DNA of 64,000 bases from Flavobacteriaceae bacterium PRS1 (GTDB lineage: Bacteria; Bacteroidota; Bacteroidia; Flavobacteriales; Flavobacteriaceae), in the NCBI GenBank assembly GCA_003709165.1, contig RDRZ01000002.1, positions 1 to 64,000 of the forward strand. Reading direction: 5' to 3'. Under the pieces are notes generated by a model. The model saw nothing but the letters and a program-made list of their open reading frames with translations, made no database searches and was not told the origin of the DNA. Positions 15,735 through 25,600 of the stretch are shown here, in pieces. How positions within the stretch are numbered: position 1 is the first letter of the stretch; each line of letters begins with the position of its first letter. Both the position numbers and the translations under genes were made by a program.

Positions 15735-16772
15735 TTAAGGTGCAGGATTAGGTATTACAGCATGTATTGCATTAATCTGTTCTAAAATGTCTTTGCTTAA
15801 TTCTATATTAATACTATCAATATTTTCTTTGAGTTGCTCCATAGTTGTAGCTCCAATAATAGTACTGGTTACAAATGGTTGCTGTGTCACAAAAGCAAGA
15901 GACATTTGTGTTAAGCTCAAATTATTATTCTCTGCAATTTGTAAATATTTCTTGGTGGCTTCGGTAGATTGCTCGCTACTGTATCTTGTAAATATTGGAA
16001 ACAATTTTAAACGAGAGTTTTTACTAGCTGTCCCTTTAATATATTTACCGGAAAGCACTCCAAATGCTAATGGAGAATAAGCTAACAATCCTATTTTTTC
16101 TCTAATAGCTACTTCTGCCATATCGCCTTCAAAAGGTCTGTTTAACAACGAATATGCATTTTGAATGGTGATTATTCGTGGAAGATTATGTGTTTTAGAT
16201 TCTTCCAAATACCGCATCATTCCCCATGCTTTCTCGTTAGATAAACCAACATAACGAATTTTTCCTTCTTTAATAATGTCGTCAAGTGTGTGAAGCACTT
16301 GGTTAAAATTATCTTCCCAAGGATCGTTGGGATTATGACTATAATCTCTAATACCAAAGGTATTGGTCTGTCGTTCTGGCCAATGCAATTGATATAAATC
16401 TATATAATCGGTTTGGAGTCTTTTTAACTCTTGATTTACTGCATCTTTAATCGCTTCTTGACTAAAACCAGTTGTTCGTATATGTTCAGTATATTCTCCT
16501 GGTCCAGCAATTTTTGATGCTAATACTACCTTGTCTCTATTCCTGGTTTTTTGTAACCAAGTACCAATAATTTCACTTGTTCTACCGTATGTTCTTGCTT
16601 CGGCTGGAACTGGATATAATTCTGCTGTATCTATAAAATTAATCCCTTGTTCAAAGGCATAATCTAATTGTGTATGCCCTTCGGCCTCTGTGTTTTGGTT
16701 GCCCCAAGTCATAGAACCCAAGCATATTTTGCTAACTTTTATATTGGTATTTGGAAGTGTTGTGTATTTCAT
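15735..16772 (-). CDS. Aldo/keto reductase, Tas-like
   Basis: The 345-residue NADPH-dependent oxidoreductase has the aldo/keto reductase catalytic tetrad at D48, Y53, K87 and H130, on a TIM barrel. The N-terminal half (LGSMTWGNQNTEAEGH..., then FIDTAELYPVP) resembles E. coli Tas, a protein found as a suppressor of tyrosine starvation; the true substrate is uncertain. It is a single minus-strand gene, flanked on both sides by copies of one REP-like sequence. Its 3' end faces that of rng, with the rng terminator and a REP copy between them. Confidence 0.92.
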   Translation of the reverse strand: MKYTTLPNTNIKVSKICLGSMTWGNQNTEAEGHTQLDYAFEQGINFIDTAELYPVPAEARTYGRTSEIIGTWLQKTRNRDKVVLASKIAGPGEYTEHIRTTGFSQEAIKDAVNQELKRLQTDYIDLYQLHWPERQTNTFGIRDYSHNPNDPWEDNFNQVLHTLDDIIKEGKIRYVGLSNEKAWGMMRYLEESKTHNLPRIITIQNAYSLLNRPFEGDMAEVAIREKIGLLAYSPLAFGVLSGKYIKGTASKNSRLKLFPIFTRYSSEQSTEATKKYLQIAENNNLSLTQMSLAFVTQQPFVTSTIIGATTMEQLKENIDSINIELSKDILEQINAIHAVIPNPAP

Positions 16773-16788
16773 TGAAAATTTATTTTCA

Positions 16789-16808
16789 ATTCCCGTGAAA
16801 ACGGGAAT
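16789..16808. repeat. Hairpin ATTCCCGT-gaaa-ACGGGAAT
   Basis: A perfect 8-bp stem with a 4-nt loop lies just upstream of the Tas-like gene, 30 bases from the REP-like copy at 16837-16864. It belongs to the CCCG...CGGG hairpin group found elsewhere in the window. Confidence 0.6.
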
Positions 16809-16836
16809 CCTTAATAATTAAAACTTGAATAATAAT

Positions 16837-16864
16837 GGATTCCTGCCTACGCAGGAATGACAAA
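16837..16864. repeat. REP-like repeat, copy 2
   Basis: ATTCCTGC-ctac-GCAGGAAT (16839-16858) is a perfect 8-bp stem followed by GACAAA. I know this sequence type as a frequent intergenic repeat in flavobacterial genomes. It may help terminate the OmpA-like gene, whose stop is 8 bases away, on the minus strand. Confidence 0.7.
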
Positions 16865-16871
16865 TCAACCC

Positions 16872-17831
16872 TTATAGATCATTCAACAATTTTGAAATAT
16901 CATCTAATTTAGGTGTCAAAATAACTTCAATACGTCTGTTCTTTGCTTTCCCTTCAGCAGTATCATTAGTAGCAATTGGAGCAAATTCGCCTCTTCCGGC
17001 TGCTGTTAAATTTTCTGGATTTATAGTTGCATTTTCACGTAATATCTGCACAATTGCTGTTGCACGTTTGGTAGATAAATCCCAGTTTCCTTTTACTTGT
17101 CCACTTCCGGTATATGGCACATTATCTGTATGACCTTCAATTAATACTGCGATGTCTGGATTATCGCCTAATACGTTTCCTAATTGTTGTACTGCTCTAC
17201 GTCCTTCGGCTCCTACTTCCCAACTTCCTGAACCGAATAATAATTTATTTTCCATAGAAACATAAACTTTTCCATCGCGTTGTTCTACAATTAATCCTTT
17301 GCCTTCAAAATCGGATAATGCTCTGGAAATTGCATTTTTTAAAGCTGTCATTGCAGCATCTTTTGCAGCGATAAGACTTTCTAATTCTTCTACACGCCTT
17401 GACCTGTTTTCCAATTCTTTTTTTAATGTTTCTAATCTTGCATTTTCTGAAGCAAGAGCTTGCTCCTTAACTTCTAATCGGGCTAATAACTCTCTGTTCT
17501 TTTTGGAATTTTCTGCAATAGCAGCCGAACTGTTTTCTTCTAAAGCATCATAAGAAGCTTTTAAATTATCATAATTTGACTTTATTGCATTATAATCGCT
17601 TTGCAATTTATCTCTTTGTACAACTACTTCGTCGTAATCTCTTTGAAGCTGTCTCAAACTATTTTCTGCTTTATTTTTGGCATTTAAAAGCGTTTCATTT
17701 TTATTGGAAAGATTCCTGTTTTCTTTTTTTAAATTGGTGTATTTTCCTTCTAAATCCTTATAAACTTTTGGTGACACACATGAGGTTATAAAAATTAGTG
17801 CTACAACTGTTAATAATATTTTTTTTATCAT
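16872..17831 (-). CDS. OmpA-family peptidoglycan-binding lipoprotein with coiled coil
   Basis: The 319-residue product has a lipoprotein signal peptide (lipobox ITSC, Cys 18), a long heptad-rich coiled coil (about 22-165) and a C-terminal OmpA domain (about 190-310). The peptidoglycan-binding signature is clear: IEGHTDNVPY, then NWDLSTKRA, and GRGEFAPIATN. It probably anchors the outer membrane to the cell wall; the coiled coil could set the spacing or bind partners. It is a single gene between the Tas-like gene and exoIII on the same strand, with short gaps. Confidence 0.93.
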   Translation of the reverse strand: MIKKILLTVVALIFITSCVSPKVYKDLEGKYTNLKKENRNLSNKNETLLNAKNKAENSLRQLQRDYDEVVVQRDKLQSDYNAIKSNYDNLKASYDALEENSSAAIAENSKKNRELLARLEVKEQALASENARLETLKKELENRSRRVEELESLIAAKDAAMTALKNAISRALSDFEGKGLIVEQRDGKVYVSMENKLLFGSGSWEVGAEGRRAVQQLGNVLGDNPDIAVLIEGHTDNVPYTGSGQVKGNWDLSTKRATAIVQILRENATINPENLTAAGRGEFAPIATNDTAEGKAKNRRIEVILTPKLDDISKLLNDL

Positions 17832-17899
17832 TTTTATTTTTTATTTATAAGAATTTAGTGTAAAGTTTACAGTATTTTATACTGCCAACTGAATACTAC

Positions 17900-18667
17900 T
17901 TACAAATTTTCTATTTCTACTAAAATTGGACAATGGTCGCTATGAAATGCATCAGACAGTATAACGGCTCTTTTTATTTTTTCTTGTAATGGATTTGCTA
18001 CCATGGCGTAATCTAATCGCCAACCTTTATTATTGGCTCTTGCATTGGCGCGATAACTCCACCAACTGTATTGATGTGGTGCCGAATTTAAGTGTCTGAA
18101 CGAATCTATAAATCCGCTTTCTATAAAACTTCCAATCCATTCTCGTTCTACGGGTAAAAATCCAGATACATTTTTTAAACCTTTCGGATTGTGAATATCT
18201 ATTTCTTCGTGACATATATTATAATCTCCACAAATAATAAGGTTTGGATATTCCTTTTTTAGCTCATTTATATATCCCTGAAATAGTGCCATATATTCCA
18301 GTTTGTGCTCTAAACGCATCATATTGGTCCCAGATGGTAAATACAAACTCATAACTGAAATATCAGGAAAATCTATACGAAGATTCCGGCCTTCAAAATC
18401 CATTGATGCTATTCCTGTCCCATATTCTATACGGCTTGGTTCGGTTTTACATAATATGGCGACACCACTATATCCTTTTTTTTGTGCACTAAACCAATAG
18501 TTATATTGATAACCAGCTTCAGCAAAAACGTTTAAATCCAGTTGTTCTTTTAATGCTTTAATTTCCTGTAAGCAAATCACGTCAGGATTGGCACTTTTTA
18601 ACCAATCTATAAAGCCTTTATTTATTGCTGCTCGAATGCCATTTACATTGTAAGAGATGATTTTCAT
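17900..18667 (-). CDS. xth: Exodeoxyribonuclease III (AP endonuclease)
   Basis: The 255-residue enzyme of the exonuclease III / APE1 family cuts DNA at abasic sites. Catalytic residues of the family are present: N7, E35 (LQEIKAL), Y109, D148 and N150 (ICGDYN), and the closing SDH at 243-245. Its length is close to E. coli Xth. It is a single minus-strand gene that diverges from the large SprA-like gene. With mutY it gives the window two base-excision repair functions. Confidence 0.95.
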   Translation of the reverse strand: MKIISYNVNGIRAAINKGFIDWLKSANPDVICLQEIKALKEQLDLNVFAEAGYQYNYWFSAQKKGYSGVAILCKTEPSRIEYGTGIASMDFEGRNLRIDFPDISVMSLYLPSGTNMMRLEHKLEYMALFQGYINELKKEYPNLIICGDYNICHEEIDIHNPKGLKNVSGFLPVEREWIGSFIESGFIDSFRHLNSAPHQYSWWSYRANARANNKGWRLDYAMVANPLQEKIKRAVILSDAFHSDHCPILVEIENL

Positions 18668-18790
18668 TTGTAAGGATAAGATATTTCAGCTAAAATAAAT
18701 AATGCTTTACTTTTACGCTATTAATTTATAGCTGTTTTTAACTAAAACTATCAACAAAATATTTTAGAGTTATGACAGTTTAAGTATCAG

Positions 18791-21700
18791 ATGAAATTTA
18801 CACTTCTTTTATTAATTCTTTTATTCAGTGTTTGTGCGTTTGCTCAAGACCAAACTTCTAATTACAGAACTAAAAAAGTTGCTGTAAAAGATTCTATTGT
18901 TATTGATAGCGTGAGTATAAATTCCAGTAAGTTTCTGTTACGAAAAAAAAATAATACCATTATAGATTCTTCTTTTTATACTATTGATTTTTCAAAAGCA
19001 TTGTTAACTTTTAAAAAACCTATTGAAACTGATTCGATTATTATTGAATACTTGCGTTTTCCAAAATTCTTAACAAAAACCTATAGGCAGTTAGACACTG
19101 AAATAATAGTAGAAAACACTCGTAATTTAGATAAGTTATATAAGTTGTCTCAACCAAGCGATGTAAGAAGTTTTACACCTTTTGATGGTTTAACAACTTC
19201 GGGAAGTATTTCAAGAGGTGTTACCGTTGGAAATAATCAAAATTCGGTTTTAAAAAGTGAATTATATTTGCAAATTACTGGAAAATTAAGCGATAAAGTG
19301 TCGTTAAGAGCATCGATTCAAGACGCGAATATTCCGCTTCAGGAAAGTGGTTATTCGCAACGATTGGATGAATTTGATCAGGTTTTTATAGAATTATTTA
19401 GTGAAAACTGGAATATTAGAGCTGGAGATATCGACCTTATAAATACAGATTCATATTTTGCACAGTTTTCTAAACGTGTACAAGGCTTATCGGTAAATAT
19501 AAATTTAGAGCATTCTGATTCTAAAACCAATCTTTTTGCGTCTGGAGCATTGGTAAGAGGACAATTTCAAACCAGTCAATTTACTGCTCAAGAAGGTAAT
19601 CAAGGCCCATATAAATTACAAGGCTCTAATGGCGAACTGTTTGTTCTTATTGTTTCGGGAAGCGAAACCGTTTATGTAAATGGCGTTATTGTAGAACGTG
19701 GCGAAAGCAAAGATTATATTATAAATTATAATGCTGGAGAAATTATTTTCAACTCCACGTTTCCGATAACTTCCGAAATGCGAATTACGGTTGACTATCA
19801 GTTTAGCAATAGCAATTATTCGCGTCTTATTGTTCTTGGTGGTGGAAACTATGAAACTGATAAATTAAAAATTGGTGTTTCGGTTTATTCTGAAAACGAT
19901 GCTAAAAACCAACCTTTACAACAAAATCTATCGCCCGAACAAGTTCAAATTTTAGCTGATGCTGGTGATGACAGATCGTTAATGGTTGCGCCTTCAGGTG
20001 TTCCGGAAGAATTTAATGAAAATAGGATTTTATACAAAAAAGAAGTCATAAATACTGTTGAAGTATTTGTGTTTTCCAACAATCCTAACGATGACCTTTT
20101 TAGTGTAAAATTTTCGTTGGTAGGCGAAAATCAAGGCAATTACATTTTAAGTAGCATTAATGCAATTAGCAATATATACGAATATGTTGTGCCAATTGCA
20201 GGAATTCCGCAGGGAAACTTCGAACCCATTATACAACTTATTGCGCCAACAAAACTTCAAATAGCTCTAATTAACGGAAGCTATAGACCTTCTGAAAAAA
20301 CGACTATTAATTTTGAACTTGCAGGAAGTAAAAACGATTTGAATCTATTCTCTTCTTTAGACGATGATAATAATGATGGTTTTGCAGGATACTTAAAACT
20401 GGAACAGAACATTATTAAAACAGATAGCCTTTGGGATTTAAGCGCAAAAATAGATGGCAATTTTATTCAAAATGATTTTAGGACTATTGAGCGTTTGTAT
20501 CGTGCCGAATTTAATCGCGATTGGAATATAGAAAATCCGCTTGGCGACCAACAATTATTAACTTCAGGTTTGCAATTGTTTCATCCAAAAAAAGGGGTTA
20601 TTAGTTATCAATTTGAACATTTAAATTACTCCGAAAATTTTAATGGAAACAGACATTTAACAACAGTTAATTTACGTTTGAATCGGTTTAATATAATATC
20701 GTACACAAGTATTTTAAATGCTAAATCCAATATAAATACCTCAACGTTTTTAAGGTCTTTCAATCATATTTCTTATGGTTTTAACACTAGTTGGATTGGT
20801 ACTAAAATTTCATTCGAAGACAACGAACAAATAAATAAAATCACGAATGAACTAACACCTTTAAGTCAAATATTTATGTCTTACGAGTTCTTTGTTGGTA
20901 TTGGAGACAGCACCAAAGTATTCGCCGAAATTGGTTATAAAAACAGGATTAACGATAGTATTAGGAACAACAGTTTACAAAAAGTGAACACATCAAATAC
21001 CTATTATATAAATTCTAAAATTATTCAAAATGAACGTACAAATTTGTCGCTATACATTAATTTCAGATTGCTTAAAAGTGAAGATACAACTGTAGAAGAT
21101 GAGCAATCCTTAAACTCCAGATTGCAATACAGTCAGCGATTTTTTAAACAACTTATATTATGGAACACGGTTTTCGAAACCAATTCCGGAACGCTTCCGC
21201 TGCAAGATTTTACCTATGTAGAAGTTGAAGCTGGACAAGGTGCTTACACTTGGATTGATTATAATAATAACGGCATTCAGGAATTAGAAGAATTTGAAAT
21301 AGCACAGTTTCAAGATCAAGGTAATTATATAAGAGTCTTGTTACCAAATCGTGTGTTTATAAAAACGCATCAAAACAGGTTGAGCCAAACGCTTACTATT
21401 AATCCACAGCAGTTTTTTGGAGAAGATGGTGTTAAAAAGTTCTGGTCACACTTTTACAATCAAACCTCTTATTTATTAGACCGAAAAATAAAACGTGATG
21501 GCAATAATTTTAATATCAATCCTTTTGAAAGCGATGCCAAAAACCAGTTGGGATTGCAATTAATTTTTAGAAATGTGTTATTTTTTAATAGAGGGAAACA
21601 GCATTATACAACCTCATACACTTATTTGTCAAACAAATCTCGCAACCTATTATCTATAGGCTTTATCGAAAACAATTTAAAAAGTCATCAACTAAACTTT

Positions 21701-22198
21701 AACCATAAGTTTGCAACAAGTTGGCTTATTACATTACAATCTAATTTTGATGTCAATGAAAGTGTAAGCGAGAATTTTGCAAGCAAGAATTTTAATATTG
21801 ATGAAGTAAGTTTTAATCCAAAGCTGTCTTATTTATTAAATGACAACACACGTTTTGATGTGTTTTATCAATACACTACTAAAGATAATACTATTGGTAG
21901 TTTTGAGAGTTTACAGCAGCAAAAGTATGGCGTTTCATTTACCTTTGCCAGCACACAAAAAGCAGCGATTAGCGGCGAATTTAATGTGTTTTCAAATAAT
22001 TTTGAAGGCAATGCAAATACGCCAGTTGGTTACCAAATGTTAGAAGGTTTACAACCCGGGGAAAACTTTACCTGGAGTTTGTTTGCTCAAAAAAAAATTA
22101 CTAAATTTTTAGACCTTAACCTCACTTATTTTGGCAGAAAAACCGAAACCAGCAAAACCATACATACAGGAACTGTACAGTTGAAGGTTTATTTTTAA
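18791..22198 (+). CDS. Large SprA-like outer-membrane protein
   Basis: The 1135-residue product begins with a signal peptide (about 1-18, ending AFAQ) and then consists almost wholly of beta-strand pattern. A core region (about 115-340) recalls SprA/Sov, the T9SS outer-membrane translocon: the SGSISRGVTVGNNQ motif, RAGDIDL, and the VYVNGVIVERGESKDYIINY and GEIIFN motifs. SprA is about 2400 residues, so this is a half-sized relative or a different barrel with the same repeat module, not sprA itself. It ends in a Phe (KVYF), as outer-membrane barrels often do. No cofactor or enzyme motif is seen. Its function is unknown. Confidence 0.8.
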   Translation: MKFTLLLLILLFSVCAFAQDQTSNYRTKKVAVKDSIVIDSVSINSSKFLLRKKNNTIIDSSFYTIDFSKALLTFKKPIETDSIIIEYLRFPKFLTKTYRQLDTEIIVENTRNLDKLYKLSQPSDVRSFTPFDGLTTSGSISRGVTVGNNQNSVLKSELYLQITGKLSDKVSLRASIQDANIPLQESGYSQRLDEFDQVFIELFSENWNIRAGDIDLINTDSYFAQFSKRVQGLSVNINLEHSDSKTNLFASGALVRGQFQTSQFTAQEGNQGPYKLQGSNGELFVLIVSGSETVYVNGVIVERGESKDYIINYNAGEIIFNSTFPITSEMRITVDYQFSNSNYSRLIVLGGGNYETDKLKIGVSVYSENDAKNQPLQQNLSPEQVQILADAGDDRSLMVAPSGVPEEFNENRILYKKEVINTVEVFVFSNNPNDDLFSVKFSLVGENQGNYILSSINAISNIYEYVVPIAGIPQGNFEPIIQLIAPTKLQIALINGSYRPSEKTTINFELAGSKNDLNLFSSLDDDNNDGFAGYLKLEQNIIKTDSLWDLSAKIDGNFIQNDFRTIERLYRAEFNRDWNIENPLGDQQLLTSGLQLFHPKKGVISYQFEHLNYSENFNGNRHLTTVNLRLNRFNIISYTSILNAKSNINTSTFLRSFNHISYGFNTSWIGTKISFEDNEQINKITNELTPLSQIFMSYEFFVGIGDSTKVFAEIGYKNRINDSIRNNSLQKVNTSNTYYINSKIIQNERTNLSLYINFRLLKSEDTTVEDEQSLNSRLQYSQRFFKQLILWNTVFETNSGTLPLQDFTYVEVEAGQGAYTWIDYNNNGIQELEEFEIAQFQDQGNYIRVLLPNRVFIKTHQNRLSQTLTINPQQFFGEDGVKKFWSHFYNQTSYLLDRKIKRDGNNFNINPFESDAKNQLGLQLIFRNVLFFNRGKQHYTTSYTYLSNKSRNLLSIGFIENNLKSHQLNFNHKFATSWLITLQSNFDVNESVSENFASKNFNIDEVSFNPKLSYLLNDNTRFDVFYQYTTKDNTIGSFESLQQQKYGVSFTFASTQKAAISGEFNVFSNNFEGNANTPVGYQMLEGLQPGENFTWSLFAQKKITKFLDLNLTYFGRKTETSKTIHTGTVQLKVYF

Positions 22199-22244
22199 AG
22201 CTTAAGCAATATTTTGTAAATTGTTCAATAATAAAATTTACATC

Positions 22245-22619
22245 ATGAACATGAATATCTTTCTTAAACTCTCGGCAATTTTATTTTTATCAATGACTCA
22301 GTCCTGTGATTCGACAAAAGCTTCAGCAACAGAGAAGAAAGCTGAAACAAATACAACCAAAGAAATGAACACATTAATTAGTGAAGGCTATGTAGCTGGA
22401 ACAATAAAATACCAGGTCGAAAGTAAATGCAGCTATATTCTTATTGATGAGAAAACTGGTATTAAATACGACCCTGTTAATATAGGTGAAGAAAAATTTA
22501 TGCCGTATAAAAATGATGCCAACAAAGTATATTTCAAATATCTTTCTTTACGAAGAATGAATAGATGTAATGAGGCAAGCCCTGTCCAACTTATTGATAT
22601 TCAATTAAGACAGGAATAG
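22245..22619 (+). CDS. Small lipoprotein of unknown function
   Basis: The 124-residue protein has a lipoprotein signal peptide with Cys 21 (TQSCDSTK), a Thr/Lys/Ala-rich linker (about 22-50) and a small domain of about 75 residues with two further Cys (contexts SKCSYIL and MNRCNEA) that could pair. I prefer the ATG at 22245 to an upstream TTG at 22221, as the signal peptide then has a normal length; ATG 22251 is also possible. It follows the SprA-like gene by 46 bases, so the two may be co-transcribed. A 32-bp palindrome terminates it. Confidence 0.8.
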   Translation: MNMNIFLKLSAILFLSMTQSCDSTKASATEKKAETNTTKEMNTLISEGYVAGTIKYQVESKCSYILIDEKTGIKYDPVNIGEEKFMPYKNDANKVYFKYLSLRRMNRCNEASPVQLIDIQLRQE

Positions 22620-22646
22620 ATTCTTCAACATAAAATTTGGAGCATA

Positions 22647-22678
22647 AAGAAATCCAAAACAATTGTTTTGGATTTCTT
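22647..22678. terminator. Bidirectional terminator
   Basis: A 32-bp perfect palindrome with arms starting AAGAAATCCAAAACAA separates two convergent genes. It has A and T runs on both sides of the stem, so it can work in both directions. Confidence 0.8.
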
Positions 22679-22695
22679 CTATTACATAATTAAAG

Positions 22696-25600
22696 TTATT
22701 TAACCACTATGCGCTTAATATTACTGGCTCTATTATTTCCGATCTTTACAAAATAAATACCAGCCGCAACATGAGACATATCTAATCTATATTCATAGCC
22801 CCGTCCAGTTTCATTTTCAAGTGTTCGCCACATTAAGTTTTGACCAAGAACATTTAATATATTCATATTGAGTCGCTCATTAATAGTATTAGTAGGTAAT
22901 TTAATCAAGAATTGATTGTCTTCTTCATAAATTACTGTAATACCTTCCTGAACTAATACATTGTCGATTGACAAAGTCATATTACCACATAGCTGAAGCG
23001 ACCAATCAAAAAGTGTACCTTGATCAACATTAGCGTTATCTGTAATTACCAGCGACCAATCTCCCATAGAGCTTAAACCATCCAGTGTGGCTAAACTACC
23101 CTCCGGTTGAAAAGTACCATTATAAGGTGGCGCACCTGATGTAATAGGTGTTGCCGCTTCGTCATCAAACACTGTAGTCATATAATTATCCCCAGTGCTT
23201 CCATTTCGATCAGTTAAAACAACTTCTACCGTATTACCTGGTGAGAATAACGAAATACTTAAATCATCATCCCATGTATGCTCTATGTTTACGGTTATAT
23301 TCACATCATCAATCACAAAATCATCCGTAAAATTGATTATAGAAGTTGTAATTGTTCCACCGTCTGGTCCTATTTGCTGAGCTGTTGTATTTGATAGCGT
23401 TTGACATTCCAAATTCGTAATTGAAGTGTTAGCCGTATTATTACTTCCATCTGAATCACCTGCCAATAGTGTACTTGAAGAAATAGCATAAGTTGCCGGC
23501 GTTGATAAATTGGCTGTAATGACAAAATCATACGAAATTGAACTTCCAGGATTTACGGTAGCGGCAACCATTTCAACAACAGGCGTTCCACTGTCAATAA
23601 TATAATTTACATTAAAATTAGATTGTGCTGCTGTCCCAAAATTCTCTATGGTAATAGTAACCATTTCGTTGATTAATCCCTCACCACTTACTGGGGCAGT
23701 AATTGCAGTAACACCTATATCAGTGGCAGATACATGTAAAACGTTTTCAGTTGCACAATCGTTGCCCGTATCTTCGTCTATACCTAAAGTTGTACAGGAC
23801 ATTATTGAATATGTTTGACCTTCAGTTGAAAGATCGGCTGTGGTGACAAATACATGCTGCGATGTTGTTTGTGATGCTAAAGTACCCACAAATGCTTCGG
23901 TGATTACGGGACCACCATCAACCTGATAGGTTATATTAAAACCAGATGCAGCATTATCTCCAAAATTAAAGACAGTAACTGTAACTGTTTCAGCATTTGT
24001 TAATGTGCCATCTGTAGGTGTATCAACACTTATTACACCTACATCATCCATGGGATTAGTCATATTACCACAAAGCTGAAGCGACCAATCAAAAAGTGTA
24101 CCTTGATCACCATTAGCGTTATCTGTAATTACCAGCGACCAATCTCCCATAGAGCTTAAACCATCCAGTGTGGCTAAACTACCCTCCGGTTGAAAAGTAC
24201 CATTATAAGGTGGCGCACCTGATGTAATAGGTGTTGCCGCTTCGTCATCAAACACTGTAGTCATATAATTATCCCCAGTGCTTCCATTTCGATCAGTTAA
24301 AACAACTTCTACCGTATTACCTGGTGAGAATAACGAAATACTTAAATCATCATCCCATGTATGCTCTATGTTTACGGTTATATTCACATCATCAATCACA
24401 AAATCATCCGTAAAATTGATTATAGAAGTTGTAATTGTTCCACCGTCTGGTCCTATTTGCTGAGCTGTTGTATTTGATAGCGTTTGACATTCCAAATTCG
24501 TAATTGAAGTGTTAGCCGTATTATTACTTCCATCTGAATCACCTGCCAATAGTGTACTTGAAGAAATAGCATAAGTTGCCGGCGTTGATAAATTGGCTGT
24601 AATGACAAAATCATACGAAATTGAACTTCCAGGATTTACGGTAGCGGCAACCATTTCAACAACAGGCGTTCCACTGTCAATAATATAATTTACATTAAAA
24701 TTAGATTGTGCTGCTGTCCCAAAATTCTCTATGGTAATAGTAACCATTTCGTTGATTAATCCCTCACCACTTACTGGGGCAGTAATTGCAGTAACACCTA
24801 TATCAGTGGCAGATACATGTAAAACGTTTTCAGTTGCACAATCGTTGCCCGTATCTTCGTCTATACCTAAAGTTGTACAGGACATTATTGAATAGGTATT
24901 ACCTTCTGTTGACAGATCTGCCGTTGTAGCAAATACATGCTGCGATGTTGTTTGAGATGCCAATGAGCCCACAAACGCTTCAGTGATCACTGAACCACCA
25001 TCAACCTGATAGGTTATATTAAAACCAGATGCAGCGTTGTCTCCAAAATTAAAGACAGTAACTGTAACTGTTTCAGCATTTGTTAATGCACCATCGGTTG
25101 GTGTGTCAACACTTATTACACCTACATCATCCATAGTATTAGGTGCCAATTGAAATACACCCGCAATATTTTTCCGTCCAGTAGACATTAATTCATTGAC
25201 GAACCAGAATTTTTTATCACCATCCGGGTCAATATCAATTTTACTATAATCACCATAACGTCCAGCACCTCCTGGAATATCTGCATCACCTGCCATTATA
25301 ACTTCTTCGTCTATAGCCATTGTACCTAGAGCATCATTGGCAAATCGCCCAGAATAATATGAGCCTACTCTTACATTTGGATCGGTACTATTTGGGCTTG
25401 ACATGGATGTATAACCTAATCCTATATTACCTAGTATATCCATAATCATGCTTGCATTCCAAGCATGTCTATTATCTGGTGCGGTATAGGTTCCTTCCTG
25501 AAAAACACTCCAAGGCTGATTATCACCCGATTGTCTCAATTCATACCATCTTACTCCAGCTTGTTTTGTTGCTGTGCCATCTACATCAACGACAAAATTA

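Noticed and set aside
23195-24463. Two identical plus-strand 61-codon frames at 23195-23380 and 24278-24463
   Set aside because: They are antisense shadows within the duplicated blocks of the large surface-protein gene; their identity follows from the DNA duplication.
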